Source of the DNA: Eutrophocola sp964503965
GTDB lineage: Bacteria; Pseudomonadota; Gammaproteobacteria; Pseudomonadales; Pseudohongiellaceae
DNA length: 64,000 nt
Direction of reading: 5' to 3'
NCBI GenBank assembly: GCA_964503965.1
Contig: CAZDCK010000014.1
Location: 6,809-70,808, forward strand
The notes under the pieces were generated by a model. That model made no database searches. It was given only the letters and a program-made list of their open reading frames with translations, and was not told the DNA's origin. How positions within the stretch are numbered: the stretch's first letter is position 1; each line of letters opens with the position of its first letter. Below are positions 45,640 to 54,457 of this stretch, one piece after another. The position numbers were made by a program, and so were the translations under genes.

Positions 45640-46950
45640 TTACTCATCCAGAATCAGGGGACCTGTTCTTTCGGGCTCAGGATTAATGGGAACGCCACGT
45701 CTATCCATACTCACCTGCTGGATAAACAGGTCGATCTCATCCAGCAATTCGTTCCAGAAAGGATTGAAGGCAATCCTTTCGATGAGGCCATAGCCGAGAT
45801 TTTCGTCGGTGATCTCCCCGTAATAGTCACGCTCGCCATTTCTGCAGCGATCATAATTATTTGTGCCATCGCCATAGTAGTGCCCGCAGTAGCGGTACTC
45901 CCCATTGATGCCGTAATGGGGATGGTCGGGAGGTGTCATCAGGCCAAGATGCCCAAGACTCATGATGCCGTCATCAGGAAGGTTGCTGCCTACTACCCGT
46001 GTCCGGTAATAGGGCGGCAGTTCGTGCTGAGCATAGAGCAGGGTGAAACTGAGGGGGTTGGTCTGCAGGGCCATGAAGTCGAATGTGGCCTGGGTATCCA
46101 CCGTCGTGTCCTGGGCGGAAGCCACCGTCATCACCGGGATATCCAGGGGATGGGACAACAGCGATTGCTGTGTCTCCTGGATAAGGTCCCAGGTTTCGGC
46201 AGCGGCGGTAAACGGAAAGGATTCATAGCGGTATACGCCCTCTTCCGGTTCCACTTCAAACCAGGCAGCGGCCGGGAACAGCTTGCCGATCTGGCTGATG
46301 CCCCCGGCATATTTTGAGGCAGAATCCACTGCCATAGCGGGGCCAAACAGGATCAGTGCATCCACATCCACGTTGCGTGTGGCCTCAAGGACAGCCAGTG
46401 TCGCCCCGGCGGAATGCCCGGACAGGTAAACCTTTCCTGCCTTTTCTGCTACCAATCGGGTGGCAAAAGCCACATCCGCCTGCCAGTCTTCCTGGTATGA
46501 CACCAGCATGTCTCCCGGTCGGGAACCATGGCCATGCAGAAGGGTACCAATCACGTAAAAACAGTGGGTCTGGAAATACTCACCAAGGTAGCGCATGCTC
46601 CAGGGAGATGCAATCAGGCCATGAACCAGCACAATGCCATTGGCGTATCGACCATCGGGATTTGTTGGGCAGTCCGCGTCCGGGATCAGCTCGAAAGGCA
46701 GCAGGTTATTGATAACTTGTTCTGACGGCTCATCGATGCGCGATTCACGCAGGCGTCTTTCCGACCACTGCCAGTAGTCGTCGAACGTTGCGCCTTCGTA
46801 GCGAAAGGGTTCGAGGAAGTCTGAGGGAAAATGCGCCTGCCCGATTGACTTGCCCGTGGACAGGAATACCCCCAGTCCGGCCACACTGCCCAGCAGCACA
46901 ATGACAATACCGGCGATTACCTGCAGGGGGCGCTTGAACCTGGGATTCAC
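45640..46950 (-). CDS. Membrane-anchored alpha/beta-hydrolase
   Basis: A 436-residue protein with an N-terminal membrane anchor (VIAGIVIVLLGSVAGLGVFL) and a serine hydrolase domain facing the periplasm. The nucleophile is the Ser of GHSAGAT, and the LVHGLIASPWSMRYLG segment forms the oxyanion region. An Asp in SAQDTTVD and a His in LGHLGL are plausible triad members. It is 14 bp downstream of folA, so it is in the thyA-folA unit. The substrate is unknown. Confidence 0.82.
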   Translation of the reverse strand: MNPRFKRPLQVIAGIVIVLLGSVAGLGVFLSTGKSIGQAHFPSDFLEPFRYEGATFDDYWQWSERRLRESRIDEPSEQVINNLLPFELIPDADCPTNPDGRYANGIVLVHGLIASPWSMRYLGEYFQTHCFYVIGTLLHGHGSRPGDMLVSYQEDWQADVAFATRLVAEKAGKVYLSGHSAGATLAVLEATRNVDVDALILFGPAMAVDSASKYAGGISQIGKLFPAAAWFEVEPEEGVYRYESFPFTAAAETWDLIQETQQSLLSHPLDIPVMTVASAQDTTVDTQATFDFMALQTNPLSFTLLYAQHELPPYYRTRVVGSNLPDDGIMSLGHLGLMTPPDHPHYGINGEYRYCGHYYGDGTNNYDRCRNGERDYYGEITDENLGYGLIERIAFNPFWNELLDEIDLFIQQVSMDRRGVPINPEPERTGPLILDE

Positions 46951-46964
46951 CTTTCTACCTCCGA

Positions 46965-47468
46965 TCAGGTTTTCTCGAGAATGATAAAACTGTAGTTGCA
47001 GGGATTCGGACCACTGGCCTCAAAATCCTCGCGGGCTATTTCCTGCCACTGGGAGCGATCAAATTCGGGAAAGGTCGCATCTCCCTCGACATCGGCGTGT
47101 ACTTCGGTGAGGTATAAGCGATCGGCCAGCGGCATGGCCTGGCGGTAAATTTCCGCCCCCCCGATAATCATGGCTTCTTCGGTTCCATCCACAATGGTCA
47201 GGTTTTCACACAGTTCTCGGGCGGCTTCCAGTGAATCCACGATCCTGACCCCCTCAAAGGACCAGTCACGGTTCCGGGTAACCACGATATTGGTGCGACC
47301 CGGTAATGGTTTACCGATGGAGTCGAAGGTTTTACGCCCCATGATGACCGGTTTGCCCAGGGTGATGCGTTTGAAATACTTCAGGTCTTCAGGCAAGTAC
47401 CAGGGCAGCTGGTTGTTACGGCCGATGACCCGGTTCTGTGCCATGGCCCAGACAAGGGATATTTTCAT
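46965..47468 (-). CDS. folA: Dihydrofolate reductase
   Basis: A 167-residue enzyme that reduces dihydrofolate to tetrahydrofolate with NADPH. The motifs ISLVWAMAQNRVIGRNNQLPWYLPEDLKYF are typical (shown here in two parts: VIGRNNQLPW and LPEDLKYF), and GRKTFDSIGKPLPGRTNIV and IIGGAEIYRQ complete it. The acidic residue of the active site is the Glu or Asp at LPED. It is 8 bp downstream of thyA, a classic pairing since ThyA makes dihydrofolate. Confidence 0.97.
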   Translation of the reverse strand: MKISLVWAMAQNRVIGRNNQLPWYLPEDLKYFKRITLGKPVIMGRKTFDSIGKPLPGRTNIVVTRNRDWSFEGVRIVDSLEAARELCENLTIVDGTEEAMIIGGAEIYRQAMPLADRLYLTEVHADVEGDATFPEFDRSQWQEIAREDFEASGPNPCNYSFIILEKT

Positions 47469-47476
47469 AACCCCTC

Positions 47477-48271
47477 CTAGACAGAAATTGGCGCAGCGAT
47501 ATGTGGCTGGGCCTCGTAATCAAGGATTTCAAAATCCTCGTACTCGTATTCATACAGGCTGGGCGGCCGACGCTTGATATGCAGTTTCGGCAACGGCCCC
47601 GGTGTACGGGTGATCTGCTCCCTGGCCTGGTCAAGATGATCCAGGTACAAATGAACATCCCCGCCGGTCCAAACAAAGTCGCCCACATCCAGGTCACACT
47701 GCTGGGCCACCATGTGGGTCAGCAGGGAATAGGAAGCGATATTGAAAGGTACCCCCAGGAAGGTGTCGCAGGAACGCTGGTACAACTGGCATGATAGTTT
47801 GCCGTTTGCGACATAGAACTGGAACAGGGAGTGACAGGGCGGCAGGGCCATTTCATCCACGTAGGCCGGGTTGTAGGCCACTACGATATGCCGACGGGAA
47901 TCCGGGTTGTTCTTGATGCTGTTGACCACATTATCGATCTGGTCGATAGCCTGACCATCCTTGCCGGGCCAGGAACGCCACTGAAACCCGTATACAGGAC
48001 CCAGCTCACCATTTTCATCGGCCCATTCATCCCAGATACGGACATTATTGTCTTTCAGATACTTGATATTGGTATCACCGTTCAGGAACCAGAGTAGTTC
48101 AATGACAATGGAGCGAATATGCAGCTTTTTCGTCGTCAGCAGGGGAAAGCCCTCCTGCAGGTTGAAGCGCATCTGGTGGCCAAAGACAGAACGGGTACCA
48201 GTGCCAGTGCGGTCGGATTTGTCGGCGCCTTCATCGAGGATGCGCTGCATCATGTCGAGGTATTGTTTCAT
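47477..48271 (-). CDS. thyA: Thymidylate synthase
   Basis: A 264-residue enzyme that makes dTMP from dUMP using methylenetetrahydrofolate. It has the full family pattern, including the catalytic Cys in RSCDTFLGVPFNIASY, the dUMP-binding DVFVGLPFNIA-type region and the C-terminal APISV. Length is standard for the short form. It is the first gene of thyA-folA-hydrolase. Confidence 0.98.
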   Translation of the reverse strand: MKQYLDMMQRILDEGADKSDRTGTGTRSVFGHQMRFNLQEGFPLLTTKKLHIRSIVIELLWFLNGDTNIKYLKDNNVRIWDEWADENGELGPVYGFQWRSWPGKDGQAIDQIDNVVNSIKNNPDSRRHIVVAYNPAYVDEMALPPCHSLFQFYVANGKLSCQLYQRSCDTFLGVPFNIASYSLLTHMVAQQCDLDVGDFVWTGGDVHLYLDHLDQAREQITRTPGPLPKLHIKRRPPSLYEYEYEDFEILDYEAQPHIAAPISV

Positions 48272-48359
48272 GGGTGTCTCTTGGTTTTTTGGTTACTGAT
48301 CTTAGTTATCGTTTTTATGCTTGTGTCGTAATTTTCAATGGGGCCATTGCCGTGTTCAT

Positions 48360-48428
48360 ACCAGATTCCTTACCTGAACCGCCTGCCCTGTATCCTTGTA
48401 TCCCTCTATCCCTTTTCCCCTTTACCGC
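48360..48428 (-). repeat. 3'-end modular repeat, copy E (overlaps the end of lgt)
   Basis: On the minus strand: AAAGGGGAAAAGGGATAGAG, then GGATACAAGGATACAGGG, then GGCGGTTCAGGTAAGG. The first units lie inside the last codons of lgt (coding GKGEKG), so the repeat has spread into, or formed in, the coding end. Confidence 0.7.
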
Positions 48429-49221
48429 TTCCTGTAAACCACTTGGCCCTGTACGCACCAAAAATAATGACCGACCCAACCAGAATCATCGGTATCGATA
48501 ATTGCATCCCCTTGGTCATCCAGTCAAAGGCGACGAAGCCAATGTGGGCATCCGGTTCTCGAAAGAATTCAGCGAAGGTCCGGAACATCCCATAGCCGAG
48601 AATAAATACGCCGGTCACGGCAAATCGCGGTCGTGTTCGCGATGAAAACAACCACACAATAACAAACAGGCTAATTCCTTCCAGTGCAAACTGGTACAGC
48701 TGCGAAGGGTGCCGTGCAAGCTGCGCAGGATCCTGCGGAAAGACGATGGCCCATGGCACTCCTGCTTCCCGTCCCCACAACTCGCCGTTGATAAAATTAC
48801 CCAGTCGTCCAAAGGCCAGCCCCAGGGGGGCAAGCGGCGCGACAAAATCACTGACGTCAAAGAGGGATTTCCAGCGGCTGCGGGCAAACAGCCAGACCGC
48901 CACACATACGCCAAGGAAGCCACCATGAAAGGACATGCCTCCCCGCCATATTGCGAACAGGGATAACGGGTTATCCACGAGACTGCCGAAATTGTAGAAA
49001 ACCATGTAGCCAATACGACCGCCAAGGATCACACCAATGGCACTGTTGGTGATAAGGTCGGAGACATCGTTACGGCTCCAGCCGGAATCCGGCGCATCGG
49101 CCCGCCTGCCTCCAAGCCACCAGGCAGCGGCAAAACCGGCAATGTAGGTTAGCGCATACCAGTGTATCTGCAAGGGGCCCAGTGAGAGGGCAACAGGATC
49201 TATCTGTGGAAATTGCAGCAT
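48406..49221 (-). CDS. lgt: Prolipoprotein diacylglyceryl transferase
   Basis: A 271-residue inner-membrane enzyme that adds diacylglycerol to the lipobox Cys of lipoproteins such as those in this window. It has the HGGFLG and GRLGNFINGELWGR motifs and the expected seven membrane segments. The C-terminal GSGKGEKG tail is encoded by the purine-rich repeat and is not conserved. It lies 134 bp upstream of thyA. Confidence 0.97.
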   Translation of the reverse strand: MLQFPQIDPVALSLGPLQIHWYALTYIAGFAAAWWLGGRRADAPDSGWSRNDVSDLITNSAIGVILGGRIGYMVFYNFGSLVDNPLSLFAIWRGGMSFHGGFLGVCVAVWLFARSRWKSLFDVSDFVAPLAPLGLAFGRLGNFINGELWGREAGVPWAIVFPQDPAQLARHPSQLYQFALEGISLFVIVWLFSSRTRPRFAVTGVFILGYGMFRTFAEFFREPDAHIGFVAFDWMTKGMQLSIPMILVGSVIIFGAYRAKWFTGSGKGEKG

Positions 49222-49314
49222 GGACTAGTGATTCAAGCGGGAAAAACAGTAACAGGAAGTATAGCCTTTTTACCCATGGAGTTTTATGTATATAAGGAAG
49301 TTTTGGGAACGGCT

Positions 49315-49343
49315 GTCCGCCTTGAGCTTTCAGCCTTTAGCCT
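49315..49343 (-). repeat. Short tandem repeat after ptsP
   Basis: Right after the ptsP stop the minus strand reads GCTGAAGGCTAAAGGCTGAA and AGCTCAAGG, three 9-base-like units. It may belong to the same class of 3'-end repeats, though the unit differs. Confidence 0.4.
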
Positions 49344-51617
49344 TCAGCTATTTCTGGATGTCCGCAGCAGACGCTCAACGCCAGCGTTGTAAAGCTCGAT
49401 ATCCACAAGTGCCTTGACGGCCTCGGTATCTTCTTCGTCCAGTACTTTATCCAGCAGTTCCTGGGCCTGCTCGTAGGTGACATTACGGATCACGGACTTG
49501 ACCTTGAGCAGGCTGGTCGCGCTCATGGACAGCATGTCATACCCCATGGCCATCAATAGTACTGCAGCACCCGGGTTGCCCGCCATCTCGCCACAGACAC
49601 TGGCCTTGAGCTCCACTTCATGGACCTCTTCGGCAATATGCTTCAGAGCATGCAGTACAGCCGGATGGAAAGTCGAATAGATTCCCGATACACGCGGGTT
49701 GTTACGATCAACGGCCAGCAGGTACTGACTGAGATCATTGGACCCGACAGAGATGAAATCGATACGCTCGGCCAGGGAATGCACCATGTACATCATGCCC
49801 GGGATTTCAATCATGGCGCCTATTTTAGGCTTGACCACCTCGAGCCCCTCTTCCAGCAGCTCCTGGTAAGCCCGGTTGATCAGGTGAACCGAGTAATCCA
49901 CTTCGTTCATGTTGCTGATCATGGGTAGCATGATCTGCAGGTTATCCAGGCCTACGCTGGCTTTCATCATGGCCCTGACCTGGGCAATGAAGATTTCCGG
50001 GTGGTCCATGCTGACACGAATACCACGCCAGCCCAGGAACGGGTTTTCCTCCTTGATCGGAAAATAGGGCAGCGGTTTGTCACCACCGATATCCAGCGTA
50101 CGCATGTTCACTGTTTTCGGGTGAAAAGCCTCCAGCTGCTGGCGATAGATTTCAGTCTGTTCCCGCTCTGTCGGAAAACGGTCACGGAGCAGGAAAGGTA
50201 CTTCCGTACGAAAAAGGCCAATACCTTCTGCGCCGCGTTCAATGGAACGCAGGACATCCGTCATGAGACCGGTATTTACCCAGAGCTCCAGGCGATGACC
50301 GTCCAGGGTCTCGCAGGGCAGGTCCTTTATCGTTGCCAAACCTTCCGTGAGCTGCTCCTCTTCACGCACAATTTCCATGTAGCGTTCGCGCAGTTCGTCA
50401 GACGGGTTACTGTAGACTCGGCCGTTATACCCATCGACTATAATTTCCTTGCCGTCGAGTTCCGAAAACGGCAGATCCTGTATGCCCATGGCCGAGGGAA
50501 TCCCCATAGCCCGGGCAAGGATGGCTACATGGGAGTGACCCGAGCCTTTGGCCGAGACGATGCCGGCGAGTTTGTCTTTCGGCACTTCTGCCAGCATCGC
50601 CGCTGAAAGCTCTTCGCTGACCAGGACACAGCGGTCGGGATATTCCATTTCCTTCTGTTGTTTATCCTGAAGATAGAACAGGACGCGGGAACACAGGTCC
50701 TTGATATCCGTCGCTCTTTCCCGCAGGTAATTGTCATCCATGGACTCTAGGTTACTCACGTGATCCCGGGCGACACGAGCGAGGGCGCCCTGGGCCCAAC
50801 TGCCCTCCTTGATATAGGCAATAACCTCAACACCCAGGGCATGATCGCTGAGCATGTGAAGATAGGCATCAAACAGCTCACGTTCTTCGGGTCGCAGCTG
50901 CCCTTTCACTTTCATTTTCAGTTCACTGATATCAATGCGAACCTGGTTAAGGCACTCATTGAAAAAGGCAATTTCCTTATCGACATCTTCCACTTTACGG
51001 CTGGGTATCGCGTTGATGTCCGCGGGAGGAAAGACTGTCACGGCCTCTGCGATGACAACACCCGGCGCACCCGGGACCCCTTCGAAACTTGTATCCGTGG
51101 TTTTCATGCCCATCGGGCTGTGACCGGTGATAGCTCCTCGCGCCTCTTCATTGGCAATGATGCCCGCCAACTGCGCAGACAGTGTAATGAGGAACGCTTC
51201 CTCTTCCGCATCAAAGGCCCGGACTTCTCCCTGTTGTACTACCAGAACACCAAGGACTTCACGGTGGTGAATGACGGGCACGCCCAGGAATGACTCAAAC
51301 TCCTCCTCCCGGGTTTCCGGAATATAGAAATAGCGGGGATGGGATGAGGCATTTTCAAGATTGACCGGTTCCGCACGCTGGGCCACCAGGCCGACCAGTC
51401 CTTCTTCAGGGGCCAGGCTGGCCTTGCCGACCGAACCCTGATCCAGACCCTTGGTGGCCATGAGCACATAACGGTCGGTATTGTGATCAAACAGATAGAC
51501 CGAACAGACAAGGGTGTCCATGGCTTTCTGCACTCTCCGGACAATAATCTCCAGTGAGGCTGTCAGGTCTCTGGCCTCATTCACTTCCTGGATAATACTG
51601 CGGAGAATTTCTAGCAT
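49344..51617 (-). CDS. ptsP: Phosphoenolpyruvate-protein phosphotransferase of the nitrogen PTS (EI-Ntr)
   Basis: A 757-residue protein with an N-terminal GAF domain (about 18-155) and an enzyme I domain. The phosphorylated His is in GSGHSHVAILARAMGIPSAMG (around residue 355, quoted in two parts: GSGHSHVAIL and ARAMGIPSAMG). The C-terminal PEP-binding barrel has VCGEMAGNPGA. It starts the nitrogen phosphorelay, using PEP to phosphorylate NPr. It lies 11 bp after rppH, the standard order in gammaproteobacteria. The other PTS-Ntr genes are not in the window. Confidence 0.96.
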   Translation of the reverse strand: MLEILRSIIQEVNEARDLTASLEIIVRRVQKAMDTLVCSVYLFDHNTDRYVLMATKGLDQGSVGKASLAPEEGLVGLVAQRAEPVNLENASSHPRYFYIPETREEEFESFLGVPVIHHREVLGVLVVQQGEVRAFDAEEEAFLITLSAQLAGIIANEEARGAITGHSPMGMKTTDTSFEGVPGAPGVVIAEAVTVFPPADINAIPSRKVEDVDKEIAFFNECLNQVRIDISELKMKVKGQLRPEERELFDAYLHMLSDHALGVEVIAYIKEGSWAQGALARVARDHVSNLESMDDNYLRERATDIKDLCSRVLFYLQDKQQKEMEYPDRCVLVSEELSAAMLAEVPKDKLAGIVSAKGSGHSHVAILARAMGIPSAMGIQDLPFSELDGKEIIVDGYNGRVYSNPSDELRERYMEIVREEEQLTEGLATIKDLPCETLDGHRLELWVNTGLMTDVLRSIERGAEGIGLFRTEVPFLLRDRFPTEREQTEIYRQQLEAFHPKTVNMRTLDIGGDKPLPYFPIKEENPFLGWRGIRVSMDHPEIFIAQVRAMMKASVGLDNLQIMLPMISNMNEVDYSVHLINRAYQELLEEGLEVVKPKIGAMIEIPGMMYMVHSLAERIDFISVGSNDLSQYLLAVDRNNPRVSGIYSTFHPAVLHALKHIAEEVHEVELKASVCGEMAGNPGAAVLLMAMGYDMLSMSATSLLKVKSVIRNVTYEQAQELLDKVLDEEDTEAVKALVDIELYNAGVERLLRTSRNS

Positions 51618-51628
51618 AAGTGTATTGT

Positions 51629-52162
51629 CTAGCCCCGGGAGGCTGTCTGTTCACTTCCTTTCTGGTCGCCATCACTGGTATCAGCGAGCGCATCCTTGAA
51701 AGGCTTGATGAGTTCTTCCAGAGCCATGCGGTAGACCTTGCGCTTGAAAGAAACCACCTTGTTTACGGGATACCAGTAATTCACCCACCGGCAATGATCG
51801 AATTCCGGTTTATCCCCCTTGTCAAAACGAATCTTTTTCCGATCACCCAGCAAGCGCAGCAGAAACCATTTCTGTTTCTGCCCAATACATACCGGGTGGG
51901 AGTTATACCTGATCAGATGCTTGGGCAAGCGATAACGGAGCCATCTGTCGGTACAGGCGACAATCTCCACGTCATGGGGTTCAAGGCCCACTTCCTCATG
52001 CAATTCACGCAATACCGCATCTTCAGCAGACTCATTGCGCTGCACCCCGCCCTGGGGAAATTGCCACGCATCCTGACCCACCCGCTTTGCCCAAAGCAGC
52101 TTGCCATTGTCATTGAAAATTATGATGCCCACATTGGGCCTGAAACCGTCGGAATCTATCAC
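51629..52162 (-). CDS. rppH: RNA pyrophosphohydrolase
   Basis: A 177-residue Nudix hydrolase that removes pyrophosphate from the 5' end of mRNA, starting decay. The Nudix box is GGVQRNESAEDAVLREL followed by HEEVGL. The N-terminus GFRPNVGIIIFN and the WPKRVG-like segment match RppH. It lies just upstream of ptsP. Start at 52162 (MIDSDGFRPNV) is the standard one. Confidence 0.97.
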   Translation of the reverse strand: MIDSDGFRPNVGIIIFNDNGKLLWAKRVGQDAWQFPQGGVQRNESAEDAVLRELHEEVGLEPHDVEIVACTDRWLRYRLPKHLIRYNSHPVCIGQKQKWFLLRLLGDRKKIRFDKGDKPEFDHCRWVNYWYPVNKVVSFKRKVYRMALEELIKPFKDALADTSDGDQKGSEQTASRG

Positions 52163-52269
52163 GCTCTTTTACCGGCCGGTAATGCGCATCCCGTCTACAC
52201 AGGATACTCCGGCACTCCATAAGGGTTAAACATTTACAGGGACTGCCACAGTGGCAGTAAGACTGCTGG

Positions 52270-52653
52270 TCAGTCGCAACTTTCCCTGTATTCCTCGGCA
52301 CTGAGAAGCTCCTTGAGCTCCTCCTCATTTTTCATGCGGATCTTGAACATCCAGCCATCGTCATAAGGCGAGGAATTGATGGTCTCCGGAGCATCATCGA
52401 GCTGTGAATTTACAGCCACGACTTCACCTGAAACAGGTGCATAGATATCCGAAGCGGTTTTGACGGATTCAACAACGCTGATTTCATCTCGGGCCGATAC
52501 CTCGGTATTTACCTCTGGCAAATCGACAAAGACCACATCACCCAGTTCGCTCTGGGCAAAGTCGCTGATTCCAACTGTAGCAATACCATCTTCCCCGGCT
52601 TTCACCCATTCATGGGAAGAGGCGTAATACAAATCTTCTGGTGTTTCACTCAC
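52270..52653 (-). CDS. gcvH: Glycine cleavage system H protein
   Basis: A 127-residue lipoyl carrier protein of the glycine cleavage complex. The lipoylated Lys is K65 in ESVKTASD. I chose a GTG at 52653, with AGAGGA upstream, because family members begin near this point (SETPEDLYYASSHEWV); longer open frames are not similar to GcvH. It stands alone, without gcvT or gcvP, between the iron ABC permease and rppH. No glycine riboswitch is seen upstream. Confidence 0.9.
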   Translation of the reverse strand: MSETPEDLYYASSHEWVKAGEDGIATVGISDFAQSELGDVVFVDLPEVNTEVSARDEISVVESVKTASDIYAPVSGEVVAVNSQLDDAPETINSSPYDDGWMFKIRMKNEEELKELLSAEEYRESCD

Positions 52654-52795
52654 GTGCAATTCCTCTATTTCACCGACTGTCCTTGTCAGGCCTGCTTTGC
52701 CGGTCATGATTGTCTCAATCTCCAGACCGTCAAAATGACATTGCTTCATATTATGATCGATGGGGGCATCCTGCAAGGCGGAAATAACAAAGCAA

Positions 52796-54409
52796 CTATC
52801 CCGTGTGGTGTCCTCTGGCACTGCGTATAAGCAGCCACACAGGCACCAGACCAACGGCAATCAGGGTAAGGGCGGGCAAAGCGGCCCGCTCCCACTGACC
52901 TTCGGCTGTCATGGTGTAAATCCGGACCGCCAGCGTATCCCATCCAAAAGGACGCATGATCAAAGTTGCAGGCATCTCCTTCATAACGTCCACGAAAACG
53001 ATGGTAAATGCTGTGATCAGGCCAGGTTTGAGCAATGGAATATAGATTTGACGTAATAGTCGGCCGGGGCCCGCACCCAGGCTGCGCGCCGCGTCGATGA
53101 CGGATGGTCTGACCTGTTCAAGCCCGGAATCTACAGGGGCCCAGGCAACCGCCAGAAAACGGCAGCAGTAGGCCGCTATCAGGGCAATCACCGACCCCGT
53201 GAGCAGTGTACCCAGGCTCCGGTCAATAAGCGTGAATCCGAGCATAATACCTACCGCGAGCACGGACCCTGGCAAGGCATAGCCCAGAGTGGCCAGCCGG
53301 ATGGACAGGGCTGTCCAGCGTCTGGCCAGCATGGAACCTGGCAGGCGTTTAACGAAAGCAAGTATCAGGGCAATACTGACTGCGGCAACGCCCGCGATAG
53401 CACCAAGACCCAGTGTATGCCCCAAAAAACCAAAATAGCGGTTATCAAGCTCACTGAAGCCCGTCTCCAGCATCCAGGACAACAGTTGCGCTGATGGCAG
53501 CAGAAAAGCCAGGGTGAGTACAATGGAACAGAAACAGGTCGCCGCGATAGCCTGGCTGCCCGATAAACGGTAGCTGGATCTTGTCTGGGCTCCACCATCC
53601 TGGGTATAGCGGGCACGATCCCTGGACTGTCTCTCCAGAACCAGGGTTACTCCCACGAACAGCAGCAACAGGGAAGCCAGTTGTGCCGCCACCGTCAGGT
53701 TAAACAATCCGTACCAGGCGTTGTAAATTGCCGTAGTGAAAGTGTCATAGTTAAAAACGGAAACAGCACCAAAATCTGCGAGGGTTTCCATCAGCGCCAG
53801 GGCCAGACCAGCAACGATTGCCGGCCTGGCAACCGGAATAGCGACCCTGAAAAAGGCCTGCCCCCGACTCAGCCCCAGCAGACGACCCGCATCCATGAGC
53901 TTGCGCCCCTGGTTGAGGAAGGCGCTGCGGGCAAGCATATAAACATAAGGATACAGCACCAGGGTGAGTATAAGGATCACTCCGCCTGCACCCTGGACAT
54001 CAGGAAACCAGACATCCGGTCCAAACTGCTGCCTGAAAAAAGTCTGCACAGGTCCGGAATAATTCATGAGACCAAGAAATACAAAGGCCATAACATAGCC
54101 GGGAATGGCCAGGGGCAGCATCAGGGACCATTCAAAAAAACGCTTTCCCGGGAACTCACAGATAGTCGTCAGCCAGGCCAGGGTGACGCCCAGCAGGGTA
54201 ACCCCTGTACCGACGCCAAGGATCAGGAAAAGGGTATTGAGTGCCAGTCGATCCAGTTTGGTATCAAACAGGTGCTGCCAGATATCCTGCTCACCGGTGC
54301 CGATAGTACCCCACTGAAGAAGGATGATAAGCAGGGGGAATATCACGATACCCGCCGCCATGAATGCCAGGGCACGCCAGAGCCAGCCTTCCGAAAACAG
54401 TCGGTTCAT
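52796..54409 (-). CDS. Iron(III) ABC transporter permease (FbpB type)
   Basis: A 537-residue permease of two fused halves with about 12 membrane segments. The binding-protein-dependent loop motifs are visible: DAGRLLGLSRGQAFFRVAIPVARP in the first half and DAARSLGAGPGRLLRQIYIPLLKP in the second (each quoted only as a region). It works with the substrate-binding lipoprotein upstream (48-bp gap). The ATP-binding subunit is not in the window, so it is encoded elsewhere or shared. The upstream gene has a perfect Fur box. Confidence 0.9.
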   Translation of the reverse strand: MNRLFSEGWLWRALAFMAAGIVIFPLLIILLQWGTIGTGEQDIWQHLFDTKLDRLALNTLFLILGVGTGVTLLGVTLAWLTTICEFPGKRFFEWSLMLPLAIPGYVMAFVFLGLMNYSGPVQTFFRQQFGPDVWFPDVQGAGGVILILTLVLYPYVYMLARSAFLNQGRKLMDAGRLLGLSRGQAFFRVAIPVARPAIVAGLALALMETLADFGAVSVFNYDTFTTAIYNAWYGLFNLTVAAQLASLLLLFVGVTLVLERQSRDRARYTQDGGAQTRSSYRLSGSQAIAATCFCSIVLTLAFLLPSAQLLSWMLETGFSELDNRYFGFLGHTLGLGAIAGVAAVSIALILAFVKRLPGSMLARRWTALSIRLATLGYALPGSVLAVGIMLGFTLIDRSLGTLLTGSVIALIAAYCCRFLAVAWAPVDSGLEQVRPSVIDAARSLGAGPGRLLRQIYIPLLKPGLITAFTIVFVDVMKEMPATLIMRPFGWDTLAVRIYTMTAEGQWERAALPALTLIAVGLVPVWLLIRSARGHHTG

Positions 54410-54457
54410 GGGAGAACCCGCAGGCTGCTACAACAGGCAGTTACCATAGCCCTGGAG

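Noticed and set aside
52654..52860. N-terminal extension of GcvH, or a glycine riboswitch upstream
   Set aside because: The extension lacks family similarity and a better GTG start exists; no tandem glycine aptamer pattern was seen.
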